A stretch of 64,000 nt of DNA from Miltoncostaea sp963762825 (GCA_963762825.1 CAVXLZ010000002.1:806001-870000); one strand, 5' to 3'; shown: positions 24,590 through 33,040, counted from the stretch's first letter. Notes: generated from the letters alone by a model not told the origin. Translations and numbers: made by a program.

Positions 24590-25635
24590 CCCGGCCCGCC
24601 GAGGTCGATCAGGGCGCTCGAGCGCCCATCGAGGGTGTTCGCCACGAGCCACAGGGATCGGGGGTTCACGCCCCGCGGAAGGGTGATGCGCACGGAACCG
24701 GCCTGCCCGCGCGCCGGGCTCCCGATCTGGGCGCCGAGTGGGTCACCGGAGGTCCGTCCGGGGATGCCGGTGCGCCGTCGCAGCACGAGAGCCACCGGTG
24801 TCGAGGCAGGGAGCGCGGTGCCGTCGCTTCGATGCAGCCTCACGCCGACGTGGTCCTGCGGCGAGGGGCGGGCGATCGTGGGGGTGCCGGCAAGGTATCC
24901 GACCCAGCATGTCCGCTCCCGGGTGGTGCGGTTGCGGGCGGCATCCGTGAGGGTCGCGCCGATGACGTAGAGGCCCGGCGCGACCTGCTCGCCTGAGCCG
25001 TCGCGGCCGTTCCAGCTCCAGCGCACCGGCTCGCCCGGCCGCGCGGGCCGCGCGCCGAGGCGCCGGACGGGCTCGGTGCCGTTGGGGCGTCGGGCCTCGA
25101 GCACCAGCGACGCCGGGTCGCGGGACTCGAAGGTCAGCCGGCACTCCCCCTCTCCGGGGTCGGCGAGCGTGGCCGAGACGACCTCCATCTCTGCGGGCTC
25201 CGGGGCCGAGGTGTTGACGACGATCTTGCGGGTCTTGTTGAACCTCTTCTCGCCCGAGCGCGCGCGCAGCTTGATGGCGTAGGTCCCGTCGGGCACCCTC
25301 TGCCCGAGGGCGTCGGTGCCGTCCCAGACGGTGCTGGAGAAGCCCTCCTCCCGGGCGATGTCGTCCAGCAGCGCCACCACCGGCTTCCCGTCCTTCAGGA
25401 TCTCGATGGTCAACCGGCTGGGATCGTGCAATCGCACGTTCACGCGGGCGATATCGCGACGTGAGTCGTCGTTCGGGCTGAAGAGCCCGGTGGTCTGGAA
25501 GCGCGTGACGATCGGTGGCGGGGTCGGGAAGGCGAACGGCAGCAGGAAGATGCCGACCGCCACAACGAAGAGGGCAAGCATCGCGGCTGCCACCCCCACC
25601 CGGCGACCGCGGCCGGGCCTCTGCGGATCCGTCAT
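24586..25635 (-). CDS. Membrane-anchored protein with FlgD-type Ig-like domains
   Basis: 349 aa. A basic N-terminus and one transmembrane segment (about residues 14-34) anchor an exported region. Two FlgD/Ig-like repeats are visible: one around SRLTIEILKDGKP...STVWDGTDALGQRVPDGTYAIKLRA, the second around WSWNGRDGSGEQVAPGLYVIGATLTDAARNRT. The W-x-G-x-D-x-x-G-x-x-V-P-x-G-x-Y pattern is diagnostic. The function is unknown; such domains bind or present extracellular structures. The gene is coupled to the downstream ligase by ATGA. Confidence 0.78.
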   Translation of the reverse strand: MTDPQRPGRGRRVGVAAAMLALFVVAVGIFLLPFAFPTPPPIVTRFQTTGLFSPNDDSRRDIARVNVRLHDPSRLTIEILKDGKPVVALLDDIAREEGFSSTVWDGTDALGQRVPDGTYAIKLRARSGEKRFNKTRKIVVNTSAPEPAEMEVVSATLADPGEGECRLTFESRDPASLVLEARRPNGTEPVRRLGARPARPGEPVRWSWNGRDGSGEQVAPGLYVIGATLTDAARNRTTRERTCWVGYLAGTPTIARPSPQDHVGVRLHRSDGTALPASTPVALVLRRRTGIPGRTSGDPLGAQIGSPARGQAGSVRITLPRGVNPRSLWLVANTLDGRSSALIDLGGPG

Positions 25636-25642
25636 CTCGGGC

Positions 25643-26407
25643 TCAGAGGGCCCGGAACCCCAGGCAGATGTAGAAGCCGAACCGCCCGAGTGGTGTGCGC
25701 GAGGCGGCGAGCTCGGCACTCCGCGGCCCGCCGAAGCGGTAGAGGCGTCCGAGCTGCGAGCCGATGCGCCCGCCGGGACGGAAGAAGATGCCCCGTCGTG
25801 AGACGGGCACGAGACCGGCCGAAGCCGCGTGGCCCTCGAGGTCGGTCCAGGTCTGCCAGTTGTCTACCGGCGCGAGGTTGAGGCGGATACCGGGCACCCC
25901 GTGCTCGGCCAGCCAGCGGCGCGCCCCGGGGAGGCTGCGGCGGTTGGGTGTGGAGATGACCAGCAGACCGCCGGGCGCGAGCTCGGCGCGCAGCGCGGCG
26001 ACGCAGGCGCGGGGATCCTCGAGGTGCTCGAGCACATCCGTGAGGGCGATCAGATCGAAGGGGCCCGGTGGCGGCTCGTATGCGCTGCCGACCAGGGCGC
26101 TCAGACGACCGGCGGCACCGACCTCGGTGAGCCTGCGCTGAGCGTGTTCGACCGACTCGGGCGAGAGATCGATGCCCACTCCGGAGAAGCCTCGCTCGGC
26201 GAGTCGCTCCAGCAGGAAGCCCGTGCCGCAGCCGATGTCCAGCACCCGCCCACGGGGAGCGGCGAAGCGGTCGATGGTCTCGAGGTTGAGCGCCATGCGG
26301 CTCTGCAGGTGCCAGTTGCGGCCCTCGACCTCGACGAGTCGGGGCGCCAGCCGGTCGTAGTACGCCTGCACCTCGTCAAGCCGGCCGTTCTCGCTCTGAT
26401 CGCTCAT
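25643..26407 (-). CDS. Class I SAM-dependent methyltransferase
   Basis: 254 aa. Motif I is VLDIGCGTGFLLERL (about 55-69), motif II around GVGIDLSPES, and motif IV IALTDVLEHLEDP, with LAPGGLLVISTPNR after it, as in UbiG/Methyltransf_11 proteins of polysaccharide loci. It probably methylates a sugar or a lipid-linked intermediate. ATG 26407 overlaps the upstream stop (ATGA); an in-frame ATG at 26416 is an alternative. Confidence 0.85.
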   Translation of the reverse strand: MSDQSENGRLDEVQAYYDRLAPRLVEVEGRNWHLQSRMALNLETIDRFAAPRGRVLDIGCGTGFLLERLAERGFSGVGIDLSPESVEHAQRRLTEVGAAGRLSALVGSAYEPPPGPFDLIALTDVLEHLEDPRACVAALRAELAPGGLLVISTPNRRSLPGARRWLAEHGVPGIRLNLAPVDNWQTWTDLEGHAASAGLVPVSRRGIFFRPGGRIGSQLGRLYRFGGPRSAELAASRTPLGRFGFYICLGFRAL

Positions 26408-27522
26408 GGTGCCCATCCTGGCGGCGGTGGATTCGCGGCGGCCTGCGCCACGAAGCGGTCGTACGAGGGTTTGCGGGACCCGTCTCCGCGCAGGAGTCCC
26501 GCCGTCCAGAACGGGTTGTCCTGGAAGTTGAACCATGTCACGACCTGCACGCGAGGGTACCGGCGTGCGGCGGTGACGGTCTCGTCCACCCACGCAGCCT
26601 GCTGGTCCTCGCTCACGAAGTAGCGATGAAAACGGTTGTACGACGTGTGGTACCCCGTCTCCGTGACGTGGACCGGCGCTCCCGGGGCAAGCCTATCCAC
26701 CTGCCGGATCACCCGCGGGAGGGTGCTCCAGGACGGCACGAAGAAGGCTTGGAGAGGGCTTCCCAGAGGGTAGAGGTGAAGGCTCCAGGCGTCGATCGGG
26801 GGCCTCTCGTTCGCCACCAGTCGCGTGAAGTCGAGGCTGCCGACGGCCGCACGGCCGCCCTTCGGGCACCGCGACGGCGAGCGCCCAGCGGGGCCCGTGA
26901 CCCCTCCGATCACCTCGGCGGAGGGGTTCGCGGCCCGGATCTCGCGGTAGGAGGCGCTCAGCAGCGCAGCGTAGGCGCGCGGAGAGACCAGAAGGGCGCG
27001 CCCGGCCCTCTGGCGGCACTGCGGCATCCAGAACCCCGGCAGGTTCGGTTCGTTCCACACCTCGATCCGGCGTACCTGCGGAAGCAGTCCACCGTTGGGA
27101 TCGGGGAAGGATCCCGAGTAGCGTCGCGCGATCGCCCCGGCGAATCGCGCCCCGTCGGCGGCACGCGGAGCCGAGGCGCGCTCGCCGTTGCGGGACGCCC
27201 ACTTCGGGGTGACGTAGAAGTCCATGATCGCCGAGATGCCACGAACCCTGAGGCCACGCACGATCTCGTCGTAGCGACTCCAGTCGTAGGCCGGATCGGC
27301 GGGATCACGGGGGTCAGCCGGCCGCGTGGGGGACACCTCGCGCCACAGCACGTCGACGCGGGTGACCTTCACCCCGGTGGCGGCGAGAGCGTCCAGGCGC
27401 GCCTCGAGCGCCGCTCCGCGCACGTTGACGAGATCGTCGTCCTGCAGGGAGACGATAGGGCCCCCGAGCGCCGCCCCGGTGGCGAGCGCCCAGATGCACA
27501 GGGTCGCGAGGAGGTGCCTCAC
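26404..27522 (-). CDS. Secreted clan GH-A glycoside hydrolase-like protein
   Basis: 372 aa with a signal peptide (hydrophobic residues 4-19). A TIM-barrel glycosidase pattern is visible: VEVWNEPNLPGFW carries the expected acid/base glutamate (N-E-P), and VHVTETGYHTSYNRF carries the nucleophile glutamate, as in GH39/GH5-type enzymes. WSLHLYPLG lies between them. It may trim or turn over the polysaccharide made by this locus. GTG 27522 overlaps the upstream gene stop (GTGA). Confidence 0.8.
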   Translation of the reverse strand: MRHLLATLCIWALATGAALGGPIVSLQDDDLVNVRGAALEARLDALAATGVKVTRVDVLWREVSPTRPADPRDPADPAYDWSRYDEIVRGLRVRGISAIMDFYVTPKWASRNGERASAPRAADGARFAGAIARRYSGSFPDPNGGLLPQVRRIEVWNEPNLPGFWMPQCRQRAGRALLVSPRAYAALLSASYREIRAANPSAEVIGGVTGPAGRSPSRCPKGGRAAVGSLDFTRLVANERPPIDAWSLHLYPLGSPLQAFFVPSWSTLPRVIRQVDRLAPGAPVHVTETGYHTSYNRFHRYFVSEDQQAAWVDETVTAARRYPRVQVVTWFNFQDNPFWTAGLLRGDGSRKPSYDRFVAQAAANPPPPGWAP

Positions 27523-28582
27523 CGGATCCTCGCGAGCCGCACGACGCCCACGCGGGCGCCCCTTCGCTTGCCGCGCTCCACCCAGGCGAGCCGCCGGCCG
27601 TCGATGCCGACGGCGTCCACCACGCGCCGGGTCCGGGTCACCACCCGCAGAGCGCCGCGCCGCGATGCCAGCACCCGCCGTCGCTCGCCGACCGCGATCT
27701 GCCCCCCTCCAAGCGCGACGCGGGGCATCCGCGCCCCGCTCCACACCCGCCGCGCCCGCGGTGTCGCGCTCTCGTCCACGCGAAGGAGAACCACCCGCCT
27801 GCCGACGCGGGTGGCGACCGCGAACAGTCGCGATGAGGCCCACACCCGCAGCGCCCTCCCGGGAAGCGCAACGCTCACCGCCGGTCCTCCGTCGCCCTGC
27901 AGCACGAGGGTCGTCGGCGTGGCGGGATCCACCCACCCGATCGCCGTCGGCGAGAGGGCGGCGAGGCGCGGGGCCGTCGCCCCGTCGCCCTCTCGCGCGA
28001 CGGGTGGGGTCGCGCCGGTCGTGTTGACGATGCGGAGTTGGTGGGCCCCCCCACCCGTGATCTGGAGGAAGCGCACCGAGTCGCCCGCCCAGGCGGCGGC
28101 GATGGTGTTCGGGGCGCCCGCCCGCCCGTCGCTCTCGATGACGGTCTCGGTGTCCTCGGACGTGCAGCATACGATGACCGGGGGGCGAAGCGTCGCGATT
28201 CGGGCACCACTACGAAGCCGCCGTCCCCGGTCGGCGAGAGCACCCCCGGCCCCATCGCGGCGATGCTGGTGCGCACGGAGACCGGCGTGTCGATCGTTCC
28301 CGTGAAACGGGTCGCCGCGCGGTTGAGCGGGACCCGAAAGACCTCGGCGCGGTAGTAGTCGAAGCGCTGGGCGCCGGGCGGCGATCCGCCGATCCGCGCC
28401 GGATCCACGATCACCTTCGCCGCCTCGCTCCAGAGCAGGCGGTCACCACTGAAGGCCAGGACGCGCGGACTCCACCCGTCGACCGTCACGGTGCGGGAAG
28501 CTCCGTGTGCATCGGCCCCACCCACGACAAGGAGCGCCGCGCCCGCGGTGGCGAGCGCCCGCCCGATTGCGCGGCCCCTCAC
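27519..28582 (-). pseudogene. Exported protein gene with a single-base frameshift
   Basis: Two reading frames join into one protein. From GTG 28582 (overlapping the upstream stop as GTGA), a signal peptide (AIGRALATAGAALLVVGGADA) and about 110 residues run to RRFAP. Coding sense then continues in the next frame as PVIVCCTSEDTETVIESDG...VRFLQITGGGAHQLRIVN to the stop at 27519. The shift is at a run of six C on the minus strand (28180-28185); seven would restore the frame. The product would be about 354 aa, with beta-strand repeats of the kind seen in exported propellers (LAWVERGKRRG, IGWVDPATPTTLVLQGDG). No family is recognised. It may be a sequencing/assembly error in a homopolymer, a slipped-strand switch or a recent mutation. 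Confidence 0.75.
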
Positions 28583-29727
28583 GACGGGCGCTGGTTCCCG
28601 GTCCGCAGCGCAACGACGGCGTCGGCCAGCAGGGCCTCGCTCGCCGCCGCCAGCCCCGGGTCCGCCAGCGGTGTCATGTTGGTGAGCTGCACGTGGCGCG
28701 CCCCCTCGGCGACGAAGCGGGAGATCGTGGCGGCGATGTCGTCGGGCGTGCCGTGGATGACCGTGTCGTGAACGACCGCCTCGGGTACCGCCTCGGCCAG
28801 CCGGAGGGCCTCGGCACGGCCGTAGCCGGTCGGGAGGAAGGATGTGAGGCCGAACTCGCCCTCGCCGAGCGGGTGCTCGGCACCGTGGGCGGCGAAGGCC
28901 TCGGCCGGGAGCGTCAGCGCGATGAAGCGCATCAGGAGCGATCCGTCGATGGCCGCGACCGCCGCCTCCCGGCTCTCGGCCACGACGATGCGGGCGTAGA
29001 GGCCGGGGGTCACCTCGGCGTCCGCACGTCCGGCGGCGGCGCCGGCGGCACGCACCGCCGCGAGCATGGTCGCGTACTCGGACGGATCGGTGGCCAGCGG
29101 CAGCCAGCCGTCCGCCCGGCGCCCGGCGAGGGCGAGCCCCTTGGGCCGATGGGCGGCGACCCAGATCGGGGGTGGTGCCTCCCCCAGCGGGCCGAGGCCG
29201 AGGCACCCCTGCGTCACCTGGAAGTGGTCGCCGTCGAAATCGATCGGGTCGGGTCCGGCCATCAGCAGGCGCATCAGGGCCAGGCCCTCGTCGAGCCGAG
29301 CGAGCGGACGCCTGTTCGTCAAGCCGAAGGGGGTCAGGTTGAGGGCCTCGCCGGTGCCGACTCCGAGGATGAATCGCCCGCCCGTGAGGTGGTCGAGCGT
29401 GAGGGCGGTCTGTGCGAGGGAGACCGGGTTGCGCCGCACCAGGTCGGTGACGCCGATGCCGAGCCGGATGTTGCGGGTCACACCGGCGGCTGCGGCGACG
29501 ACGGGCACCGGATCGAACCACACGTGTGGGCTGCGCTGGCCGGCGGCTGCCTGGGGCACGAGATCAGGCGTCCAGATCGAGAGCGGGAACCAGTGCAGCA
29601 GGTGGTCGGCCCACCAGATCGCGTCGAACCCCTGCTGCTCGCGTCGCTGGGCCGCCGCGAGCGCCGCCTGCGCCGGCGGGCGCACCGCACCCATCGCCGA
29701 CAGCTCGAGACGGGCGGGCTCCGACAT
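28579..29727 (-). CDS. LLM-class F420-dependent oxidoreductase
   Basis: 382 aa luciferase-like TIM-barrel protein. GFDAIWWADHLLHWFP, then IRLGIGVTDLVRRNPVSLAQTALTLDHLTGGRFILGVGTGEALN, the typical F420/FMN-binding G-x-G-x-x-N-like segment. The C-terminus has VIHGTPDDIAATISRFVAEGARHVQL. The closest general type is the F420-dependent methylene-H4MPT reductase/glucose-6-phosphate dehydrogenase-like family; the substrate is unknown. ATG 29727 lies 7 bases after a TAGGTT box (leaderless). It is the first gene of the polysaccharide transcript, which is an unusual place for a redox enzyme. Confidence 0.85.
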   Translation of the reverse strand: MSEPARLELSAMGAVRPPAQAALAAAQRREQQGFDAIWWADHLLHWFPLSIWTPDLVPQAAAGQRSPHVWFDPVPVVAAAAGVTRNIRLGIGVTDLVRRNPVSLAQTALTLDHLTGGRFILGVGTGEALNLTPFGLTNRRPLARLDEGLALMRLLMAGPDPIDFDGDHFQVTQGCLGLGPLGEAPPPIWVAAHRPKGLALAGRRADGWLPLATDPSEYATMLAAVRAAGAAAGRADAEVTPGLYARIVVAESREAAVAAIDGSLLMRFIALTLPAEAFAAHGAEHPLGEGEFGLTSFLPTGYGRAEALRLAEAVPEAVVHDTVIHGTPDDIAATISRFVAEGARHVQLTNMTPLADPGLAAASEALLADAVVALRTGNQRPS

Positions 29728-29734
29728 GGCGGCC

Positions 29735-29740
29735 AACCTA
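29735..29740 (-). promoter_or_regulatory. -10 box of the main polysaccharide transcript
   Basis: TAGGTT on the minus strand is followed by 7 bases and ATG 29727. It is upstream of the block of coupled genes running down to 13895. Confidence 0.55.
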
Positions 29741-29801
29741 CCCTGCGCGCCGAGGGGGGTCGACGCCCGTGGGTGGAGCGCCCGGGCGCGGGCGCAGCCG
29801 G

Positions 29802-30218
29802 TCAGCGCCGCAGGCGGAGGGTGATCAGCGCCGCCACGTAGCTCACGCCGGCGGCCGCCCCCATCCACGAGTAGGGCTGTCCGTCGCCTCCCGCCGCGAG
29901 TTCGCCGATGAATCCGCCGAGCACGGCCACGATCAGCACCGCCCCGGCAAAGAGGGTGGCGTCCCGGTCGAGTCCGGTGATGCGCTCGTCGCGGCGGTCG
30001 AGCAGGCGCTCCACGGTCTCGCTGTGCGACGCCGCGACCACGAGGACGATCGCCAGGGCGGCCATGAGCGCGACCGCGAACACCGCGAAGCCGCGATCGC
30101 CGCCCGCCCAGGAGGCCGCCCCCATCGCCAACCCGAGCGCCACGCTCGTGGCCGGGGTGGCCCAGAACGCCACCGGGCGCCTACGCCGTGGGCTCGGCAC
30201 GGGCTTGGTCATCGTCAT
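29802..30218 (-). CDS. Four-helix membrane protein partnered with an XRE regulator
   Basis: 138 aa. Four hydrophobic segments (about residues 20-36, 44-62, 88-108 and 114-134) flank a charged cytosolic-type loop SHSETVERLLDRRDERITGLDRDA. Its start lies inside the end of the XRE gene (38-base overlap), so the two are co-translated. This two-gene pairing of a small XRE repressor with a DUF2178-like membrane protein is common in archaea and bacteria, but the function is unknown. ATG 30212 is an alternative start. Confidence 0.72.
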   Translation of the reverse strand: MTMTKPVPSPRRRRPVAFWATPATSVALGLAMGAASWAGGDRGFAVFAVALMAALAIVLVVAASHSETVERLLDRRDERITGLDRDATLFAGAVLIVAVLGGFIGELAAGGDGQPYSWMGAAAGVSYVAALITLRLRR

Positions 30219-30399
30219 GGAACATCTCCTCCACGGGGGTCTGGAACAGGCGCGCCAGAGCGATCGCCAGCGGCAGGGACGGCGTGTAGCGCCCGGTCTC
30301 TATCGAGTTCACGGTCTGGCGCGACACGCCGAGCGCCTCGGCCAGCTGCGCCTGCGAGAGGGATCGGGCGCTACGCAGGGCGCGCACGTCGTTCCTCAC
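30181..30399 (-). CDS. Small XRE-family transcriptional regulator
   Basis: 72 aa, essentially one helix-turn-helix: RSLSQAQLAEALGVSRQTVNSIETGRYTPSLPLAIALARLFQTPVEEMF. An acidic tail follows. The GTG start has AGGAG about 11 bases upstream. Immediately upstream is a pair of inverted 18-base palindromic elements, the obvious candidate operators, so autoregulation is likely. The gene ends inside the following membrane-protein gene. Confidence 0.88.
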   Translation of the reverse strand: MRNDVRALRSARSLSQAQLAEALGVSRQTVNSIETGRYTPSLPLAIALARLFQTPVEEMFHDDDQARAEPTA

Positions 30400-30419
30400 C
30401 GCTCAGGCCGCTCCTGTTG

Positions 30420-30485
30420 TGTAAAGCGTGCTTGACATAATCGGAGCCTGCACGCTCGGGCCCGCTATGTCAAGCACGCTTTACA
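30420..30485. promoter_or_regulatory. Double inverted-repeat operator upstream of the XRE gene
   Basis: TGTAAAGCGTGCTTGACA at 30420-30437 and its exact reverse complement TGTCAAGCACGCTTTACA at 30468-30485 (with flanks, 19 of 20 bases match) are separated by 30 bases. Each unit is itself a near-palindrome (TGTMAAGC..GCTTKACA), as expected for a dimeric XRE repressor. TTGACA -35-like hexamers are embedded in both units, so binding would block promoters in either direction. Confidence 0.75.
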
Positions 30486-30573
30486 TATAGACGCGGTCAG
30501 CAGAGGCGCCGAGTTCCGGTCCGGGGGGATGGTCCCGCGTCTTATCGCCCGTCTCTATCGGTGACTGCGCCGC

Positions 30574-31074
30574 TCAGGCCGCGGTGTCCTGCGGGTGATC
30601 GCCCCCGCGCAGTTGCGACGAGGCATGGGCGGCGATGGGGGCGATCACCATCCAACCGTCGCGCGCGCCGCCGGGCGAGCCGGGCAGGTTGACGATCAGG
30701 GTGGCCCCGCGGACGCCCGCGACGCCGCGCGACAGCATCGCGTGGGGCGTCTTCGCCAGGGACCGGGCGCGAAGCGCCTCGGCGATCCCCGGCACAAGAC
30801 GCTCGCAGGCTGCGCTCGTCGCCTCCGGCGTCCGGTCGCGCGGGCCGATGCCCGTGCCTCCGGTGGTGAGGATCAGGTCGGGCGCGCCGGGGTCGGCGCA
30901 GAGGGCGGTGAGGAGCACCGTGAGCCCCTCGGGGTCGTCGGGCACCAGCTCGCGCCGCACCACCTCGGCGCCGCCCGCCTCGACGGCTTCGGCGAGGGCG
31001 GGCCCCGAGGCGTCCGGACGCTCTCCGCGAGCCGAGCGGTCCGAGACCGTGATCACCGCGACGCGCACGGTCAC
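30574..31074 (-). CDS. mog: MogA/MoaB-family molybdopterin adenylyltransferase
   Basis: 166 aa. The MPT-binding motif TTGGTGIGPRDRTPEAT is present, with AVITVSDRSARGERPDASG at the N-terminus and TLIVNLPGSPGGARDG near the C-terminus. It adenylates molybdopterin before molybdenum insertion. GTG 31074 overlaps the moaC stop (GTGA), so the two are coupled. The downstream gap to the XRE operator (30486-30573) holds nothing recognisable. Confidence 0.91.
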   Translation of the reverse strand: MTVRVAVITVSDRSARGERPDASGPALAEAVEAGGAEVVRRELVPDDPEGLTVLLTALCADPGAPDLILTTGGTGIGPRDRTPEATSAACERLVPGIAEALRARSLAKTPHAMLSRGVAGVRGATLIVNLPGSPGGARDGWMVIAPIAAHASSQLRGGDHPQDTAA

Positions 31075-31550
31075 GAGGGCGCGGGGGCGGAGCCCTTGGT
31101 CTTCTCGAGAAGGCGGATGCCGTCGATCACGACACCCTTGTCGATCCCCTTCACCAGGTCGTAGACGTTCAGAGCGGCGACCGACACCGCCGTGAGCGCC
31201 TCCATCTCGACGCCGGTCCGCGCCGTGGTCTCGACCTGGGCGCGGATCACCACCCGCCCGGCCGCGGCGTCGATCTCCACCTCCACTCCGGCTCGGTCGA
31301 TCGGCAGCGGGTGGCAGAGGGCGATCAGCTCGGAGGTGCGCTTCGCGGCCATGATTCCGGTGACCCGCGCCACGGCGGCCGCGTCGCCCTTCGGCAGCGA
31401 GCCGTCCGACATCGCCCGTGCGCTGACGGGAGCCATGTGCACGACCGCCTCGGCCACCGCCCGGCGCAGGATCGGCGGCTTGTGCCCCACCCCTACCATG
31501 CGCGCCTCGCCGCGGGCGTCGAGATGGGTGAGCCCGGGCTCGCCGCTCAC
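31071..31550 (-). CDS. moaC: Cyclic pyranopterin monophosphate synthase MoaC
   Basis: 159 aa. Family motifs are THLDARGEARMVGVGHK, AAKRTSELIALCHPLPID, and VETTARTGVEMEALTAVSVAALNVYDLVKGIDKG, which carries the catalytic Lys/Asp residues. It forms cyclic pyranopterin monophosphate from the MoaA product. GTG 31550 overlaps the stop of the GT20 gene, so moaC and mog are read in the same transcript as a trehalose-type enzyme. No moaA or moaE is in the window. Confidence 0.94.
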   Translation of the reverse strand: MSGEPGLTHLDARGEARMVGVGHKPPILRRAVAEAVVHMAPVSARAMSDGSLPKGDAAAVARVTGIMAAKRTSELIALCHPLPIDRAGVEVEIDAAAGRVVIRAQVETTARTGVEMEALTAVSVAALNVYDLVKGIDKGVVIDGIRLLEKTKGSAPAPS

Positions 31551-33040
31551 GAGCCGGCCCGCCTCACGCGCCGCCGGTCGGCGGTGCGCTTGCGCGAGAT
31601 GTCCTCCTGCTGGGCGTCGAGCCACTTGCCGACGTCGTTCTCGCGCACGATCCGCTTGATCTCCTGAATGCGGAAGGCGCGCTCATCGGCAGGCATGGTC
31701 AGCGCCTGGTGGAGCGCCTCGGCCTGGGCCTCCACGTCGAAGGGGTTGATCGTGATCGCAAAGGAGCCGAGCTCCTCGTGGGCGCCGGCGTTCTCGGAGA
31801 GGATCAGCACGCCGTCGCGCTCGTTGACGAGGGGGGCCTCCTTCGCGATCAGGTTCATACCGTCGAAGATCGGGTTCACCAGGAGCACGTCGTAGTGCTT
31901 GTAGGCGGCCACCGCGCGGCTGATGTTGCTCTCGATCCGCAGGTCGATCGGCATCCAGTCGGTGGTGCCGTGCTTCAGGTTCACGTTGCTCACCACGTCG
32001 CGGATCTTCGCGAGGTACTCCACGTACTCGTCGACGTCCTGCCGGGTGGGCTGAAGGAGCGCAAAGAACGTGATGTCCTCATGGAACTCGGGGTGGCGGT
32101 CGAGGAAGACGTCGAAGGCCGTGAACCCTCGGAGGGTGTTCTTGGAGAGGTCGGTTCGGTCGACCCTCACGATCAGGTGCTGGCGCCGGCGGCGCAGGAT
32201 CGCGCCCTCCTCGACGGCGACCGCCGGAGAGCGCGCGAGCCTCTCGAACATGGGCGCGTTGACCGAGATCGGATAGGAGCGCACCCAGACCTCCCGCCCC
32301 TCCCACCTCACCTGGCGCTTCACGTAATCGACCTGCAGGTCGAGGAGGTCCTCGCAGCAGAGCAGGAAGTTGCGCGCGTAGCTGCGGGTGTGGAAAGCGA
32401 TCACGTCGTTGGCCAGCAGGCCACGCAGGATTCCCTCGCGGATGTGGGGCGGGAGGATCCGCCAGTAGTCGGGCTGGCTCCACGGGATGTGGACGAAGTG
32501 GTGGAGGAAGGCCTCGGGGTGGGCCGCGCGGATCGCCTCGGGCGCGGTGTAGAGGTGGTAGTCGTGGAGCATCACGATCCGGTTGGGATCGTCGTCGAGC
32601 TCGCTGTTGACCGCCTCCGCGAAGGCGTGGTTGGCGGCGAGGTAGCCCTGGTCCCAGGCGTCGAGCTCCTCCCGGCGGACGTTGGGCGCGTTGCTCAGGT
32701 CCCAGAGGTAGTGCTGGATGAACCAGAGCATCGGGTTGGCGACCACGTTGTAGTACTGGTGGTAGATGTCGGGTTCGATCGCCACGAACCGCCCGCGCGT
32801 ATCGACCCCCAATCCATCCAGCGCGAAGCTGCCGCCTACGGCCTCGGCATGCACGGCCTCGTCGCCCTTGGAGGCGGCCGCCGAGATCCAGAGCGCCGGC
32901 GTGTGCTCCACCAGTCCCAGCAGGGCGGTCACCAGGCCCCCGCCGCTGCGGGTCTGCGCGACCTCGCCGTCGGCGTCGTGACCGAAGGTCACCGGTCCAC
33001 GATTGGAGACAAGGATCAGGGGGGGCGGCCGTCTGCTCAC
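31547..33040 (-). CDS. otsA: GT20 trehalose-6-phosphate synthase-like glycosyltransferase
   Basis: 497 aa. GT20 features: LVSNRGPVTF (10-19), SGGGLVTALL (32-41), RIVMLHDYHLY, VDRTDLSKNTLRGFTAFDVFL and NPIFDGMNLIAKEAPLVNER. It joins glucose from a nucleotide sugar to glucose-6-phosphate or to a related acceptor. The R-T-D-x-S-K-N variant is typical of the actinobacterial group that also includes glucosylglycerol-phosphate synthases, and no otsB phosphatase is adjacent, so the exact product is open. The GTG start has GGAG 8 bases upstream (33049-33052) and a TAGAGT -10 box at 33079-33084. Confidence 0.87.
   Translation of the reverse strand: MSRRPPPLILVSNRGPVTFGHDADGEVAQTRSGGGLVTALLGLVEHTPALWISAAASKGDEAVHAEAVGGSFALDGLGVDTRGRFVAIEPDIYHQYYNVVANPMLWFIQHYLWDLSNAPNVRREELDAWDQGYLAANHAFAEAVNSELDDDPNRIVMLHDYHLYTAPEAIRAAHPEAFLHHFVHIPWSQPDYWRILPPHIREGILRGLLANDVIAFHTRSYARNFLLCCEDLLDLQVDYVKRQVRWEGREVWVRSYPISVNAPMFERLARSPAVAVEEGAILRRRRQHLIVRVDRTDLSKNTLRGFTAFDVFLDRHPEFHEDITFFALLQPTRQDVDEYVEYLAKIRDVVSNVNLKHGTTDWMPIDLRIESNISRAVAAYKHYDVLLVNPIFDGMNLIAKEAPLVNERDGVLILSENAGAHEELGSFAITINPFDVEAQAEALHQALTMPADERAFRIQEIKRIVRENDVGKWLDAQQEDISRKRTADRRRVRRAGS

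Noticed and set aside
27875..29521. Long minus-strand open frame spanning the LLM gene and the frameshifted gene
   Set aside because: Only its last third (after 28582) carries protein-like sequence; the first two thirds are a shadow of the LLM oxidoreductase gene. It was split accordingly.
30420..30485. Inverted repeat considered as insertion-sequence ends
   Set aside because: Only 30 bases lie between the arms, no transposase or target duplication is present, and a regulator gene follows directly.
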